DNA from: Polytrichum commune
Lineage: Eukaryota > Streptophyta > Polytrichopsida > Polytrichales > Polytrichaceae
Assembly: GCA_950295325.1 (NCBI GenBank)
Contig: OX485805.1
Location: 11,034,501 to 11,098,500 of the forward strand
Direction of reading: 5' to 3'
DNA length: 64,000 nucleotides
Shown: one piece after another, positions 1-10,810 of the stretch
Layout: every line of letters begins with the position of its first letter
Numbering within the stretch: the stretch's first letter is position 1
Notes under the pieces: generated by a model
Database searches by the model: none
The model's input: the letters and a program-made list of their open reading frames with translations, nothing else
What the model was told of the DNA's origin: nothing
Position numbers and translations under genes: made by a program

Positions 1-1263
1 TAAAATATAAGAATTATAAGATCAGTACTTATCCAATAGATTTCATCTTCGGCTTCATCTTTTTTGTTTTTGTGCATGGAGGTTTTTTTTTATCTTCTTC
101 AGTTTTTTCTTCAATTTTAATTTGATCTGTAATATTGTTGGATAGATCTCCATCAAGTTTATTTCTTACCTCCACATTTTTTTCTCCAAATCATTCAAAC
201 TTATACTATTTTGTGTTTCTGCTAAGTCGTCTATATATTTATGCACTACAATGTGGGAGTTTTTTCTTATATTGCTCATTTGTTCTCGAACTTTCTTTGT
301 TGTAAAATACAATCATTTTTGTATTTTCATTATTACGCTAAATTATGACTACTCTCATAATAATATGTCTCTTGAATTTATATAATAAAATCTAAGCATT
401 ATACAACTCATTCTCTATAATACTCACATGAAATTTGATGTATACTCTTGCACATATGTATTGAATATTATCAACGTGTAGTACTATTATATTGATTATA
501 ATACTTATTTCAAAATATTTTGATAGCGTACATTTTTTTGTTATTTTCATGATGTATGACCAAAAGCTAGTTACAAGCAATAACTTAATTCTTAAATTCC
601 AAAATGACAAGAAAACTTATAGTATTAAACTGGGTAGAATTAGAGTAAGGATTAGGGTTCGCGAATTTCCTCCACTTTTTTTTAGGAAATTATTATAGTC
701 ATTTTTCATTTATTTTCACGCGGAGACCCTCTTATTGCTTTCTATTTCATGATTTGAAAGTAATTATCTTAATAGTTGTTGGATATTTGGGTTGCAATAT
801 ATGATTTTTCTCATATAGGGCTTGTTACTTAAGGCCCCAAACTGCCAATACAAATAATATCTCATTCACATATAACAATGTTTTTTTGTCTCTCTGTAAT
901 GAATGACATTGTGAGCAAATATAATCGGCATGGAAATTATTTAGGTTGGAAGATGGAGAAGATGAAATGCATAAACCATACCTTGTAAAGGAATTTAACG
1001 AAGACATCCGCGGTTAGGTTGTACCAAGTAGGGCGACTCTCATTTGTCTTATCGCAGGTTTTGTAATCAGTTGGAGAGATGAGATCCTTGAATGTCGACA
1101 ACTCCAACCACCCAAACGTACGAATTCAAAGGAACTTGGCATGAATATTTGTCTTCACGTAATCATGTTTGGTTGACCTGAGAAAACATATGTGAGGAAC
1201 AACCAATGAAAAGAATGGAGGAATTCAAAAAACAAATGGAGTATGCTTGCCAATTAATGTCGC
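1..1263. other. AT-rich intergenic DNA, no gene seen
   Basis: Short T-rich and A-rich runs dominate. Both-strand open frames are short and of low-complexity composition (F, I, L, K rich). No splice-linked exons, no inverted-repeat element and no tandem array were recognised. The right edge abuts the last exon of the minus-strand model. Confidence 0.5.
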
Positions 1264-4003
1264 TCATTGCGTTGAAGAAAACACCGGTGCATCCACTGGG
1301 GTCGACCACAATACAATCCACCGAAATATGTGAACTCTTCTCATCGGCGTGATTATTATTGATGTGCCTCTACCATGTTGTGAGTCGATGATTTTCTTCC
1401 CACAAAGATGTGGAAGATCTGGGTTATCATTAAGCTTGACATCGAACTTTGCATTGGCCTCTTGCCAGAGAGGGCTCCACGAAGCCATAATCGCAGGGGA
1501 AACCGGTAGGTCCACGGGAACGTCGTTGAAAGCGGAAACGTACATTACCCGATCTCCTTCTCGGTATCTCATTTCAAATTCACATTCCAAACGCTGCACC
1601 TCTACCCCACTAATTGGACGGACAAGAGGGAGGCCTCGCAAGCGGCATAAGGGAATGGAGAAGCGGGACTTACTGGTGGGCTTAATCCGAAGGCGTTGAA
1701 TAACACCATTAGAGTCCTCATTTTGTGATTTGCGAAACTCAAGCTCACACACAACTGGATCCGTGTCGGCAACTGCGAGGACGGTATCTTGGCCAATTGC
1801 AACAACCTTAAAAAAACACAAACAAGATAAACATGTTTAGAACGGAAGAACTCAACACCCTGAACACATGTGGAAATATGGAATGTGTAATTATCAAAAT
1901 CACCTCTCCCTGCATTGGGCCTTGCGAATTCGCACTCTCAACCTGGGCGGCTTCAATTTCGACTTGGGGGCAGCAAGAACAACGTCCTCTCCAGATTGTT
2001 GTTGCACGTGCGCAACCTGAAAGGATTCAAAATCCTAAGAACATGAAAGCATAATAAAACGTTCCAATGAATAATCAAATAAGAACGCATACATGTTACC
2101 AATATCTTTGTAACTATTAACAAACAACTCAAAATTTAGGTTGAACTCAAAGTAATGTAATTATCAAATAGGAATCAAACGAGAACCAACCACATTCAAA
2201 GCCGCCATCATGATGAGATACAAGGTGTCAAACAGGTCTTCGCGAGTGTACATACAAGAAACATCTGAAAAGAAAGCAAGGCTGAGCCAAAGTCATGTAG
2301 ACATTTCAAAATTCCAAAAACAAAACCCTCGGCCAAGAGGAGGCCTCGGATCCGAGGCCTTCTCCCCTACCTCTCACATATTCACCTAAAGAAAGCATAC
2401 CAAGGCCGAGAGCAAAGTCAAGTAGACATTTCATATAGATTTACAAAGCAAAAACCTTCTCCAAAACGATGCCTCGGATCCGAGGCCTCCTCCCCTAACT
2501 CATATTCATTTAACAAAGCATACCAAGGCCGAGAGCAAAGTCAAACACACATTACACTTAGATTTACAAAGCAAAAATCTTCTCGACAAGGAGGCCTCGG
2601 ATCCGAGGCCTCCTTCCCTACCTCTCACATATTCACCTATACAAAGCATACCAAGGCCGAGAGCAAAGTCAAGTAGACATTTCATGTACATTTACAAAGC
2701 AAAAACCCTCTCCAAAAGGAGGCCTCGGATCCGAGGCCTCCTTCCCTACCTCTCACATAGTCACCTACACAAAGCATACCATGGCCGAGAACAAAGTCAA
2801 GCACACATTACACATACATTTACAAAGCAAAAACCCTCTCGACAAGGAGGCCTCGGATCCGAGGCCTCCTCCCTTACCTCTCACATATTCACCTATACAA
2901 AGCATACCAAGGCCGAGAGCAAAGTCAAGTAGACATTTCATGTAAATTTACAAAGCAAAAATCTTCTCCAAAATGAGGCCTCGGATCCGAGGCCTCCTCC
3001 CCTACCTCTCACATATTCACCTACACAGAGCATACCAAGGCCGAGAGCAAAGTCAAACACACATTACACTTAGATTTACAAAGCAAAAACCCTCTCCAAA
3101 ATGAGGCCTCGGATCCGAAGCCTCCTCCCCTACCTCTCACATATTCACCTACACAAAGCACACCAAGGCCGAGAGCAAAGTCAAGTAGACATTTTATGTA
3201 GATTTACAAACCAAAAACCCTCTCCAAAAGGAGGCCTCGGATCCCAGGCCTCCTCCCCTACCTCTCACATATTCACCTACACAACGCATACCCTGGCCGA
3301 GAGCCAACTTATGTACACATTACACTTAGATTTATAAACTAAAAACCCTCTCCACAAGGAGGCCTCGGATCTGAGGCCTGCTCCCCTACCTCTCACATAT
3401 TCACCTATACAAAGCATACAAAGGCCGAGAGCAAAGTCAAGTAGACATTTCATGTAGATTTACAAAGCAAAAACCTTCTCCAAAATGAGGCCTCGGATCT
3501 GAAGCCTCCTCCCCTACCACACACATATTCACCTACACAAAGTATATCCAGGCCGAGAGCCAACTCATGTCCACTTTACACTTAGATTTACAAACCAGAA
3601 ACCCTCTCCAAAAGGAGGCCTCGGATCCGAGGCCTCCTCCTCAACCTCTTACATATTCACCTACACAAAGCATACCAAGGCCGAGAGCAAAGTCAAGCAC
3701 ACATTTTATGTAGATTTACAAACCAAAAACCCTCTCCATAAGGAGGCCTCGGATCCGAGGCCTCCTTCCCCAACCTCACATTATGCACACTTCTCAACCA
3801 ACATAGTATGGCGGAGAGTTCAGAAACCTTACCAAAACTTGGAGGAAGCCATCCCCTAATGCGCCACTATCTTCCGAGGTCCCGTCCTTTGTCGGCGTTA
3901 TTGAAGTGCTCCTCGAGTCACCTAGGTTTATCTGCGCATTTCCTCTCCCACGGCCACGCCCTCGCCTTGATGTTTGTTGTGTGCCGCCCGCCTTGTTTTG
4001 CAT
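1264..4003 (-). CDS. Multi-exon minus-strand gene segment, unknown function
   Basis: Four minus-strand coding blocks look like exons: 3833-4003, 2187-2264, 1904-2016 and 1264-1806 (TGA at 1264-1266). The last three join in one frame: each starts after an AG, each intron starts with GT, and phases match exactly (78 nt = 2+75+1, 113 nt = 2+111, 543 nt = 181 codons). The last exon encodes 180 residues of ordinary composition, including AIGQDTVLAVADTDPVV and EMRYREGDRVMYVSAFNDVP. Block 3833-4003 encodes an arginine-glycine run (RGRGRGRG), AT-hook-like or RGG-like, and ends at a good donor (TTG|GTAAGG), but its phase does not match the 2187-2264 acceptor. An exon may therefore be missed or the gene may be decayed. 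The frame is open upstream of 3833-4003 except for one TAA at 4010-4012, so this may be the 3' half of the neighbouring 4010-4882 gene carrying a nonsense codon. I do not recognise the protein; a transposon-carried gene is possible. Confidence 0.45.
2325..3780. repeat. Tandem satellite, about 12 copies of a 128-bp unit with a palindromic core
   Basis: The core GAGGCCTCGGATCC starts near 2339, 2468, 2591, 2721, 2848, 2974, 3102, 3231, 3359, 3487, 3617 and 3743, a spacing of about 122-130 bp. The core sits in a perfect palindrome of up to 28 bp (for example around 2591, 2721 and 3743) centred on GGATCC. The rest of the unit contains CTCACATATTCACCTACAC, CATACCAAGGCCGAGAGC and TTTACAAAGCAAAAACCCTC. 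A variable stretch alternates strictly between an AGTAGACATTTCATGTA type and an ACACACATTACACTTA type, giving a dimer of about 256 bp; copy 11 looks like a hybrid. The array falls between two minus-strand exon blocks, so it may be intronic. Open frames through it are by-products of the repeat. Confidence 0.95.
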
Positions 4004-4009
4004 GAATCT

Positions 4010-4882
4010 TTAAGCAGGGGTGACAATATCCACATGTAGGGTTTGGCGCTCCGGGCCTCCTCCTTCAGCTCTCTCGCGGCCTCCCAACAAATTTGAATTT
4101 AGATCTTCCGCTGACGATGTCTTCTTGGACGCCTTCATTTTTGCTCTTCTTTGAATCGTTGGCTGTCCTGACAGCGGTACTCCCTTCGTTCCTAGCTCTT
4201 CTAACGCCTTCTCATTTTGTTGTGCTACCTCCACATTGTCTTCTTCTTTGTAGCTATTTCCACTCTCTCTACTCCCCCCATCCTCCTATATTTAAGAGAT
4301 AATAATGTTTGTAACAATGATGACAAACCATAATATTTAAGAGATAGTTGTTTCACAATTGAATTTGTTCTACCATTTTAATTATGTGCTCAGACAACTG
4401 AATATATGGAGAACCCGAAGAATACGTACAACACTTGTAGAGTTCGTCTCTTCGCGTGAGTCCTCTTGGATGCTGTCACTTCCCAACTCCTCCACTTGTG
4501 CCATTGTATGTGCTTTACTTCCGTCTGCCTCTTCTATAATCGGTGATAAAAGAAAAGGCCGAATCTCACAGTCTAACCTCCACGAAGGTCTCCGCAGGTA
4601 CTTAATGCTTTGGCTCAAATCCTTGGGCGTCCCACGGCCCTCGATTGGCGCCTTCCTTGACTGTGTCTTTTGTGTCCTCATTGTCTTCCTCTTCTTATCA
4701 GTGTAATGTGTAGACGATCGCTTCTTCTTCTTCCTCTTTGATGGTTCCGCTGTCGGAGGTTGTGAATTGCCTATTTCCTTCATGTGTCCAGGCTCCAGCA
4801 ATTCAGACCAAATCGCTCTATTTCCTTTCCACAACCTCACCACATCAAACTCACACATTGGAAAGAGAGTGAGCACTCGCAT
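4010..4882 (-). CDS. Two-exon basic, probably nuclear protein of about 242 aa, unknown function
   Basis: Exon 1 runs from the ATG at 4880-4882 to 4430 (453 nt, 151 codons) and ends at a strong donor (GTACGT, 4429-4424). Exon 2 begins at 4285 after a TATAG acceptor and runs in phase to TAA at 4010-4012. The 144-bp intron joins the frames cleanly (...STSV + EDGG...). Residues near 50-70 carry a lysine/arginine cluster (KRKKKKR, DKKRK) that would serve as a nuclear localisation signal. Acidic and serine-rich stretches follow (EELGSDSIQEDSREE), then a second basic segment (RRAKMKASKK). The likely start is the internal ATG rather than the upstream TTG. No catalytic motif is visible and I do not recognise a family. 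Its start lies about 250 bp from that of the divergent plus-strand gene, so the pair may share a promoter. The same frame resumes just after the stop into an RG-rich block, so the stop could be a nonsense mutation in a longer protein. Confidence 0.5.
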
Positions 4883-5132
4883 TATTCTCAATATATAATG
4901 GCAAGAGCTCCCGATGGGAGGTGTGCTTCACTGTATGACATCCGTCTTTGTAAGGAGGGGTATCTTTTTTTAAGGTGTATGACAGTTTTGTCTCCATCCT
5001 TATAATCCTGCCGTCAATCAAAAGACTGTGGAATTCCGTATGTGTTTATAACTTCATCGTCATCACCATTCTCCTTCTCTATGCACCTTTGCATCTTTGT
5101 TCCTTAACATTTGCGTTCCTCCCGTCTCTAAG
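4883..5132. promoter_or_regulatory. Putative bidirectional promoter between divergent genes
   Basis: This 250-bp gap separates the ATG of the minus-strand model (4882) from the ATG of the plus-strand model (5133). It contains TTTATAA on the plus strand (about 5046-5052) and an ATATATAAT stretch (about 4891-4899) readable as a TATA-like element on either strand. The shared-promoter role is inferred from arrangement only; no transcription start can be seen. Confidence 0.3.
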
Positions 5133-5964
5133 ATGGCCGAACTTCATTCCCATGGCATCGGGGTCCTTATTCTATTCCCCATTGATGCAAATGGTATTGT
5201 TGTTGTCTCAGGCTTTCATCTTAGCATTAGGTTCTCGTTGAAAGCTAGTACAATCTGGGTAGAACGTGAGATCTTCCATCCTGATACTGGATTGCTCGTT
5301 CAAACTTTGGATGAGACCTCCAAGCTAATGGAGTGTAGGAAATGGAAATGGAAATGACAATGGAAATGTTGTGTAGGAGCTTTGCGCAGGAAAGTATAGG
5401 GTTTATGGCCTTTCAAATTCTCAGATGGGAGTGTCAACAGAAATCCTTACTCCTCTTCGATCGTCCACTTCTACCTTAAGCACCCCGCCGGTAATAAGAG
5501 TCAAGACGGAGCCTGGTGTAGACAACGTTATAGACTTGTCTGATTCTTCAAATGAAGATGTACCAGTGCAGAAGGTTGATGTTCATGATTCCACTCCTTT
5601 GTTTCACTTTGCTTCCTATGTAACCCCTTCTCCTTCTCGCTCTGTGCCTTTAATTCCTTTGGTACCATCTACATCCAAACCTCTTCAAACTATTGTTCAA
5701 TGTCTTCGTCGTCTTGGTTCTATACCTGGTAGTAAGAACGTCCTCAAGAAAATAGATTACGATAAACTCAAAATCCAAGAGATTAATCACCTTCCCCCTC
5801 GTTTCGATGGTACCCAGTTATTTGTCCTCCCTGCAGCAGAAGTCTCATCATCTCAAACCAGGGCCAAGTCGTTGGACGGCATGGACAAGCGATATGATGG
5901 CCATGTTTGGACGAAGACTCAAACCACCAACATTACAAACGAGGACATCGAATTGTACATCTGA
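5133..5964 (+). CDS. 5' exons of plus-strand gene with SUMO site and SIM-like motif
   Basis: The proposed start is the ATG at 5133 in a strong plant context (AAGATGGCC). Exon 1 encodes MAELHSHGIGVLILFPID and about 70 residues in all, before an in-frame stop at 5355. A second block begins right after a CAG acceptor at 5424 and is open to 5964. Early in the second block is RVKTEPGVDNVIDLSDSSNE. VKTE fits the sumoylation consensus (hydrophobic-K-x-E). VIDLSDSS fits a SUMO-interaction motif followed by acidic and phosphorylatable residues, the arrangement of a phospho-SIM. The block is otherwise Ser/Pro/Thr rich and probably disordered. No donor gives a clean phase match between the two blocks, so either the exon edges are wrong or the gene is decaying. 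It continues into the transposase-like exon at 6135. I do not recognise the N-terminal part. Confidence 0.45.
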
Positions 5965-6134
5965 GGACGGTCTCAAGCACCTCCAGCTCTAGCTTGTTTT
6001 TTGGCACTTCCGCTACCTTCAATGGGGTGGTTTCATGGAACTGGTACATCTCCCTTATGAATCATTATTGTTCTTTTTCCTTTCTTTGGTTTCCTCTCTT
6101 TGTACTCCCTCTAACCCTTGATTTCTCCAAGCAG

Positions 6135-6953
6135 GAAAATGTTTTGAGCAAAGACCAGTTGGCCGAGATGCCGTCGTGCAATCTTGTGGAGTCCGTTCAC
6201 AACAAATGGCTTCAAGCCTCCAGCAACAAGGGTGGAGATCTATACGTGGCTACGGTGGACGACTACATTCGCGCCTTCTTACAAGTTGTTGCATACTACC
6301 AATTCTTTAAAGGTGGAATTGGCAGAGATGGTCCAAGCAAAGAAGAACTGAAGCTCAGGGGTGCTCAATGTCGAGCTCAGCGTATTGGCGACCCCACAGT
6401 GTTACAGAAGGTCTTGCTTGACATGCCCGGTGAGGAAGAGTTTTGCACTCGCAATCCACACCTTGAGGGCGCCGAGGTGTTTGGATCGTAGAAGCGAAGA
6501 CCGGACACTCCAATTGGTGATGATGGCGAGACCCACCGCCCCGATACCGTCAATTTCTCTCGCCCTCACCCCGGTAAGCGAGTCACTCGATCTCAACCAG
6601 TACCACTACCTACTATCATTGAGGAGTCTTCCCCGTCTATACAAGAGGTTCAAGTGCCTTCACTTGTAGGACTTGGTTTCCATCGTGTCACCGCCGTCCA
6701 AGAAACCAAAGAAGATGTCTCTCTTTGGCATATTGCCCGCATACCACATAACTCTGGGAAGTCTTGTTGGGCTAATCATGCGGGCACGAAGAAGAAGTGC
6801 ACCGCAAGAATCGTCACCAATAATAGGAGCGTCCCTGCGCCGACCTACACCGGTATGTGGCATCATTACAAACTCCAATCTATAAAGTGCATGGACTTCG
6901 TCTTTTTCCCAGACGACATCAAGCGTTGCGTAAAGGGCCCTCGTCGGAAATAA
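6135..6953 (+). pseudogene. MULE-like transposase post-catalytic region with an in-frame TAG
   Basis: The exon opens after a pyrimidine-rich tract and CAG acceptor at 6132-6134. One frame runs to the TAA at 6951-6953, broken only by TAG at 6489-6491. Recognisable pieces are NLVESVHNKWLQAS, DLYVATVDDYIRAFLQVV, LWHIARIPHNSGKSCWANHA and KKCTARIV. The order (Asn/Glu-Ser-x-HNKW helix region, then linker, then the downstream zinc finger at 7.37 kb) resembles the part of Mutator-like transposases between the DDE core and the SWIM finger; this is a judgement from memory. No DDE core is visible upstream, so the element would be catalytically dead. The TAG could be a C-to-T change of CAG (...FGS-Q-KRRPD...). 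Two Cys pairs (CWANHAGTKKKC) could bind metal but match no named finger. Confidence 0.45.
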
Positions 6954-7168
6954 GTCATGCCGTTCTCTGGTGGTGAACAGGAGCCTCCTATTCCCCCAAT
7001 CTAGCCCGTCAAGATTGGTACCAACCTCACCCGTTCGGAGATCTTCGCGCTTGAGAACGCAGGTTTTCAACTCCCACCAAAGGAGCGCACCACACCAACT
7101 CCGCTCCCTCACTTGATACGTCTTGAGTCCGTATTCTAGAACACCCCGACTTCATCCCTGCCACAAGA

Positions 7169-7576
7169 TTGTCCAAGGTTGTTTGGCGATCCAGCAGCGC
7201 ACCTTCAACAAAGCAGAGGCAGATGGTTGCCTCTGCTGAAGCTATGCATGGTACTGTTCTGAAGTTAACTATGATCCCTCAACCGGGATTTGGTTGTATT
7301 ATCACTCTGCCGTCCAAATCAGAACCGCAACCCCCCATCTACCAAGTGACGGTGAGTTCTCTTCTAGAGTGCAACTACGCATGCTTCTTGGATATAATTT
7401 CCAAGTTCGGCCGCAAACAAAACTCTTATCAGAATTGTAAGCACTTCTACTACATCTTTATCAAGGTTTCTAATTTGGATGCGGAAATGAATTTGTTCAT
7501 TCACGCCCCGACATTTAGCTTCAATGAGGTCAAACTCATTCTCGAAGGGGGCCTTTTGACACAATTTACTTCCTAG
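7169..7576 (+). CDS. Fragment with degenerate SWIM-type zinc finger (MULE/FAR1-type)
   Basis: This 135-residue open frame contains IYQVTVSSLLECNYACF, then FGRKQNSYQNCKHFYYIF. A SWIM finger has the pattern CxC...CxH. Here the second half (C90-K-H92) is intact, while the first Cys pair reads C68-N-Y70 with an extra C72, so the first CxC is altered. The flanking pattern (aromatic after the first pair, YYIF after CxH) fits the family. It lies on the same strand downstream of the transposase-like exon, in the order expected for Mutator-like transposases. The true exon start is unclear; the frame is probably entered by splicing after an AG near 7240. It ends with TAG at 7574-7576, just before a strongly AT-rich zone. 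Confidence 0.45.
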   Translation: MSKVVWRSSSAPSTKQRQMVASAEAMHGTVLKLTMIPQPGFGCIITLPSKSEPQPPIYQVTVSSLLECNYACFLDIISKFGRKQNSYQNCKHFYYIFIKVSNLDAEMNLFIHAPTFSFNEVKLILEGGLLTQFTS

Positions 7577-9344
7577 AATTCCTCTCAGCCTAGCACTACA
7601 TTATGCCCTAATAGATGTGGCTAGTTGTGGACCTCATATGAACTCATAATTGTTTGCTATAATAAATATAATCTCATGGATTATTTTTATTCCCTTCAAA
7701 ATGTTTTATTACAATACTGAATTGTGTCATGTGACTCTCTCACTGTTGAACACTATATGTTCTATTTAACATGCCTACTATATCTATCAACTCTACTTCC
7801 GTGTTTCCAACCTCCTAGATACTTCGGACTTCTTTTCGTCGTCCCTTCTTGATGGAGGTGGACCCGGTCGAAGCAAATCAACGTAGGAAACCATTTTATC
7901 CCTCATCCGATCCTTCAATGGACGATGATCCTTTTATCTTCTCGCGAAAGGACAAAAACCTCGAAGATTCGCCTACCACCTTAATCCCCTGCTCTGTCAT
8001 TATAAAATGAAACTTAATTTATATATATATATATATATAATTTTTCAAGTAAATTATCCTTTAACAAGTCCATGTAGGCCTTTTGGCTTTATAACCAGAT
8101 TAACCCCTAATTTGGTTAGGAACTACAAACCATAAAGATTTTCATAGGCCCTCCCAATCGTAATAACAATAAAATATAGAATGGTTAATGTATTTCAAGC
8201 TTCCACATAGTCCAATCTCGTCACACCACATGTCCATTCTTAACAACAAGCCTTGTCATATGCCACTCAAATATATGTGTCCATTTAACTCATGAAGGAC
8301 CGGACGACACTTCTATGTGAGCGGTGAGCGGAGAGCGGAGAGCGGAAACGATGTAAAAATAGTAAACTTCACAGACTAAAATTATAACCTCAATGTTAAT
8401 GAGGATTTTGTATTGTTTTTGACCTCCAAGTTAATTACATGTTTTATTCATTGTTTCATTTCCAGAATGAAATCCCAATGGATTGTTTATTTACTAAATG
8501 GAGGTGCACATATATATTGGAATTTAGACTGTGGAGGTGAAGTGCACTCAATATGGGATTTGTGGACAAGTGGCATTCAAGAATGCAAGGGCAATGTTTT
8601 TTTTCAAAGTTGGGCAAGGCGGGCAACAATTTTTGGTCATGTTCAGAAAATATTTTTTAAAAAAAATTGAGGGGCTGCTTGAGCCCGTATCTGACTCCCC
8701 CTACAAGTTCGTAGGGGGTACTTTAACGTCCGCCATGAAAGATATTGGATCCTAAATTTGGCTCCTACATTTGGGCAACACATGGAACCGCCTCCCAAAA
8801 CAAGCCATGCCAACCTAACAAAGAATCCTACATGCTTGGAGTATGAGATTTGCATATGTTATTTTGACACACATGGTAGTGGGCACCACCCTACACCAAT
8901 AGATACTTTCCATCCATGTAGATTGCCACCTAGTGGGTCGCAAACCCCATTAGAATATGAGATGGCGACCCACTTTAGTTTGCATGAGCATTCAAGGGTT
9001 AAAGGTCATAAATGTTCAAGTTGACCTCCTATAACTTTTGCATCTCAACTCCAATGTTGAAATTTGAAACAACAATCTTCATGATTCACAATCTCTAACC
9101 CGGATGAGACAATTTCCGATCCTAAAGTGAAAATCATATTTTCAGAAACACCCACAATAGGGGCCACACACGGTGGAAATCGAGCAGCCCAGCACAAAAA
9201 ACCTTGAGATTGAGATTGAGATGCATGCATGCATGATTGAGATTCATCCCTCTTCAATCCTTAAAAGCTCGTCAATTGACGCATACATAAAGTGCCACTG
9301 GAGACATCCGATTCAAGTCTCGGATTCAATCTGAGTACGTTAAG
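7577..9344. other. Intergenic DNA with small simple repeats
   Basis: No coding exon is supported. It contains a (TA)n tract at about 8021-8038 and a short GAGCGGA-type direct repeat at about 8321-8345. Near 9217-9235 there is a short palindromic ATGCATGCATGCATG run. Open frames at 8413-9257 are short and of random composition. Confidence 0.5.
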
Positions 9345-9869
9345 TCACAAGGAATCAACACTGTGAATGTTGGAAAGTATAATATGATACACATGCTGCA
9401 TAACTGAGTACTTAGAAATCGCAAAATACTGGGAAATCAACTGATTACTCTGAACACAGAAACCAGTTTTACAACAAGTTTCATGAATGTCATAACTGAA
9501 TTGCAACAATACAAGGAGGCAGTCTCGCTGGGCCAAGTTCAAGAAGCTCTGATCACTTGCACTTAATCCTACAGATACAGTTTGCCATGCTCTCAATTAC
9601 TTCAATTTGTGAGCTCATGCGATTGCATTTTGATCACTTTAGTGATTCAAGACGTTCATGGCTCCATTGACAGGGGCTTCTATTGTGCATGGACTGGGGC
9701 CAAATCCTCTCAAATTCCTTGCAATTTGGGGGGCTTCCTCCTGTGATTTTGTTTCTTTTTCTTTCCTTTTGGTATCATGTTGCTGCAGCCTCAATTCCAG
9801 CATGTGGAGTGAACAGCATTTTACCTGCGCTGTAGATTGTATTCTATAGGTATTTTGCATTTGCTGCAT
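9345..9869 (-). other. Possible coding remnant, weak
   Basis: Two minus-strand open frames (9639-9869 and 9345-9596) stand in a less repetitive stretch. The first includes KRKEKETKSQEEAPQIARNL followed by FGPSPCTIEAPVNGAMNVL, which reads more like protein than its surroundings. AG/GT pairs occur at plausible places, but the acceptor lacks a pyrimidine tract and I cannot assemble a gene. No family is recognised. Confidence 0.15.
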
Positions 9870-10589
9870 ATATCGTTACAGGAATTGCGTGGTCTCACCA
9901 CTGGTCCCTTCCGTTGAATGTTTCTAAGATCTGTGAATGTAAATCTAGTTTTTTCCATTGTAGTAGATCATAGAATCATCTAAGGTACGTGTGTCTCAAA
10001 CCTGTTTAAAAGCATTGCCAACCTTTTTTATCATCAGCTAGTTTCGGGTGTAAAATTGTGCGTGCACCATTGTGAATGGATCCCATCTAATCTAAGTTGG
10101 TTACATCTCACGGCTGCAGACGGAGGTTCGTAATGCAAGTGTAATATGTTGGGATCCATTCACAAGGACTAATAAACGCTGAAATAACTTTGTGGAGTTC
10201 TGTAACCCGCATAATATGAAATGTTGTTTATTTCTTAGTCTCTTATTGTGCACTCCTCATGCATTTGCCGAATCTTGATGGATATTTTTCCGGACTTCTG
10301 TAAGGCCACCAAAAGGGAGAAACTCACCTTTAGAGACACGTACCTTAGAGGAAGAAAAGTTACTAAACTAGTGGGAAGACCACCCAATTCCCGTAGTGTA
10401 GAGACATGCATGCAAATTGAATCTCCATATGTTAGTGTGGATTTCACATACAACATACATGAAGTTTGCTAAGAAACCCAAAATTTGAACTACCTAAATT
10501 TAAATGTTGAAATGAAGATCATGTACATAGCCTTAGGTATGCAGGTTTTACTGGGTTACTTTTTTCAATTGGCCGGACCCCTATATTTT

Positions 10590-10810
10590 GATCGGTGTGT
10601 GGTTCTGTTACATCAGAGAACAAACACCATAAAGATAACATTTCTAAAAGAGATTGGATTACGTCTTCAGATTTTATTAACTACTCCGCATTTGATAGCG
10701 AACACGATTGGGAGGATCTGTGTATTCGAGTAAGGAATCAACAAACATGTACTTCTGATAGCCATAAGTAAATCAAGGGAAATCCAATTTCCAGTCTGAT
10801 TTTTGCTGAT
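10590..10810 (+). repeat. Dispersed repeat, copy 1 (second copy near 30.9 kb)
   Basis: Shares ordered blocks with 30895-31115: GATCGGT.TGTGGTTC, AACAC/TCATAAAGA, ACACGATTGGGAGGA and TCAACAAAC followed by ACTTC.GAT..CCATAA. Identity looks moderate with indels. No terminal repeats or target duplication could be identified, so the element type is unknown. Confidence 0.55.

Noticed and set aside
1349-1699. 116-aa plus-strand open frame
   Set aside because: It is antisense to the 1264-1806 exon, whose reading and splice phases are more convincing.
2684-3337. Open frames through the 128-bp satellite
   Set aside because: They arise from the repeat unit and change frame because the period is not a multiple of three.
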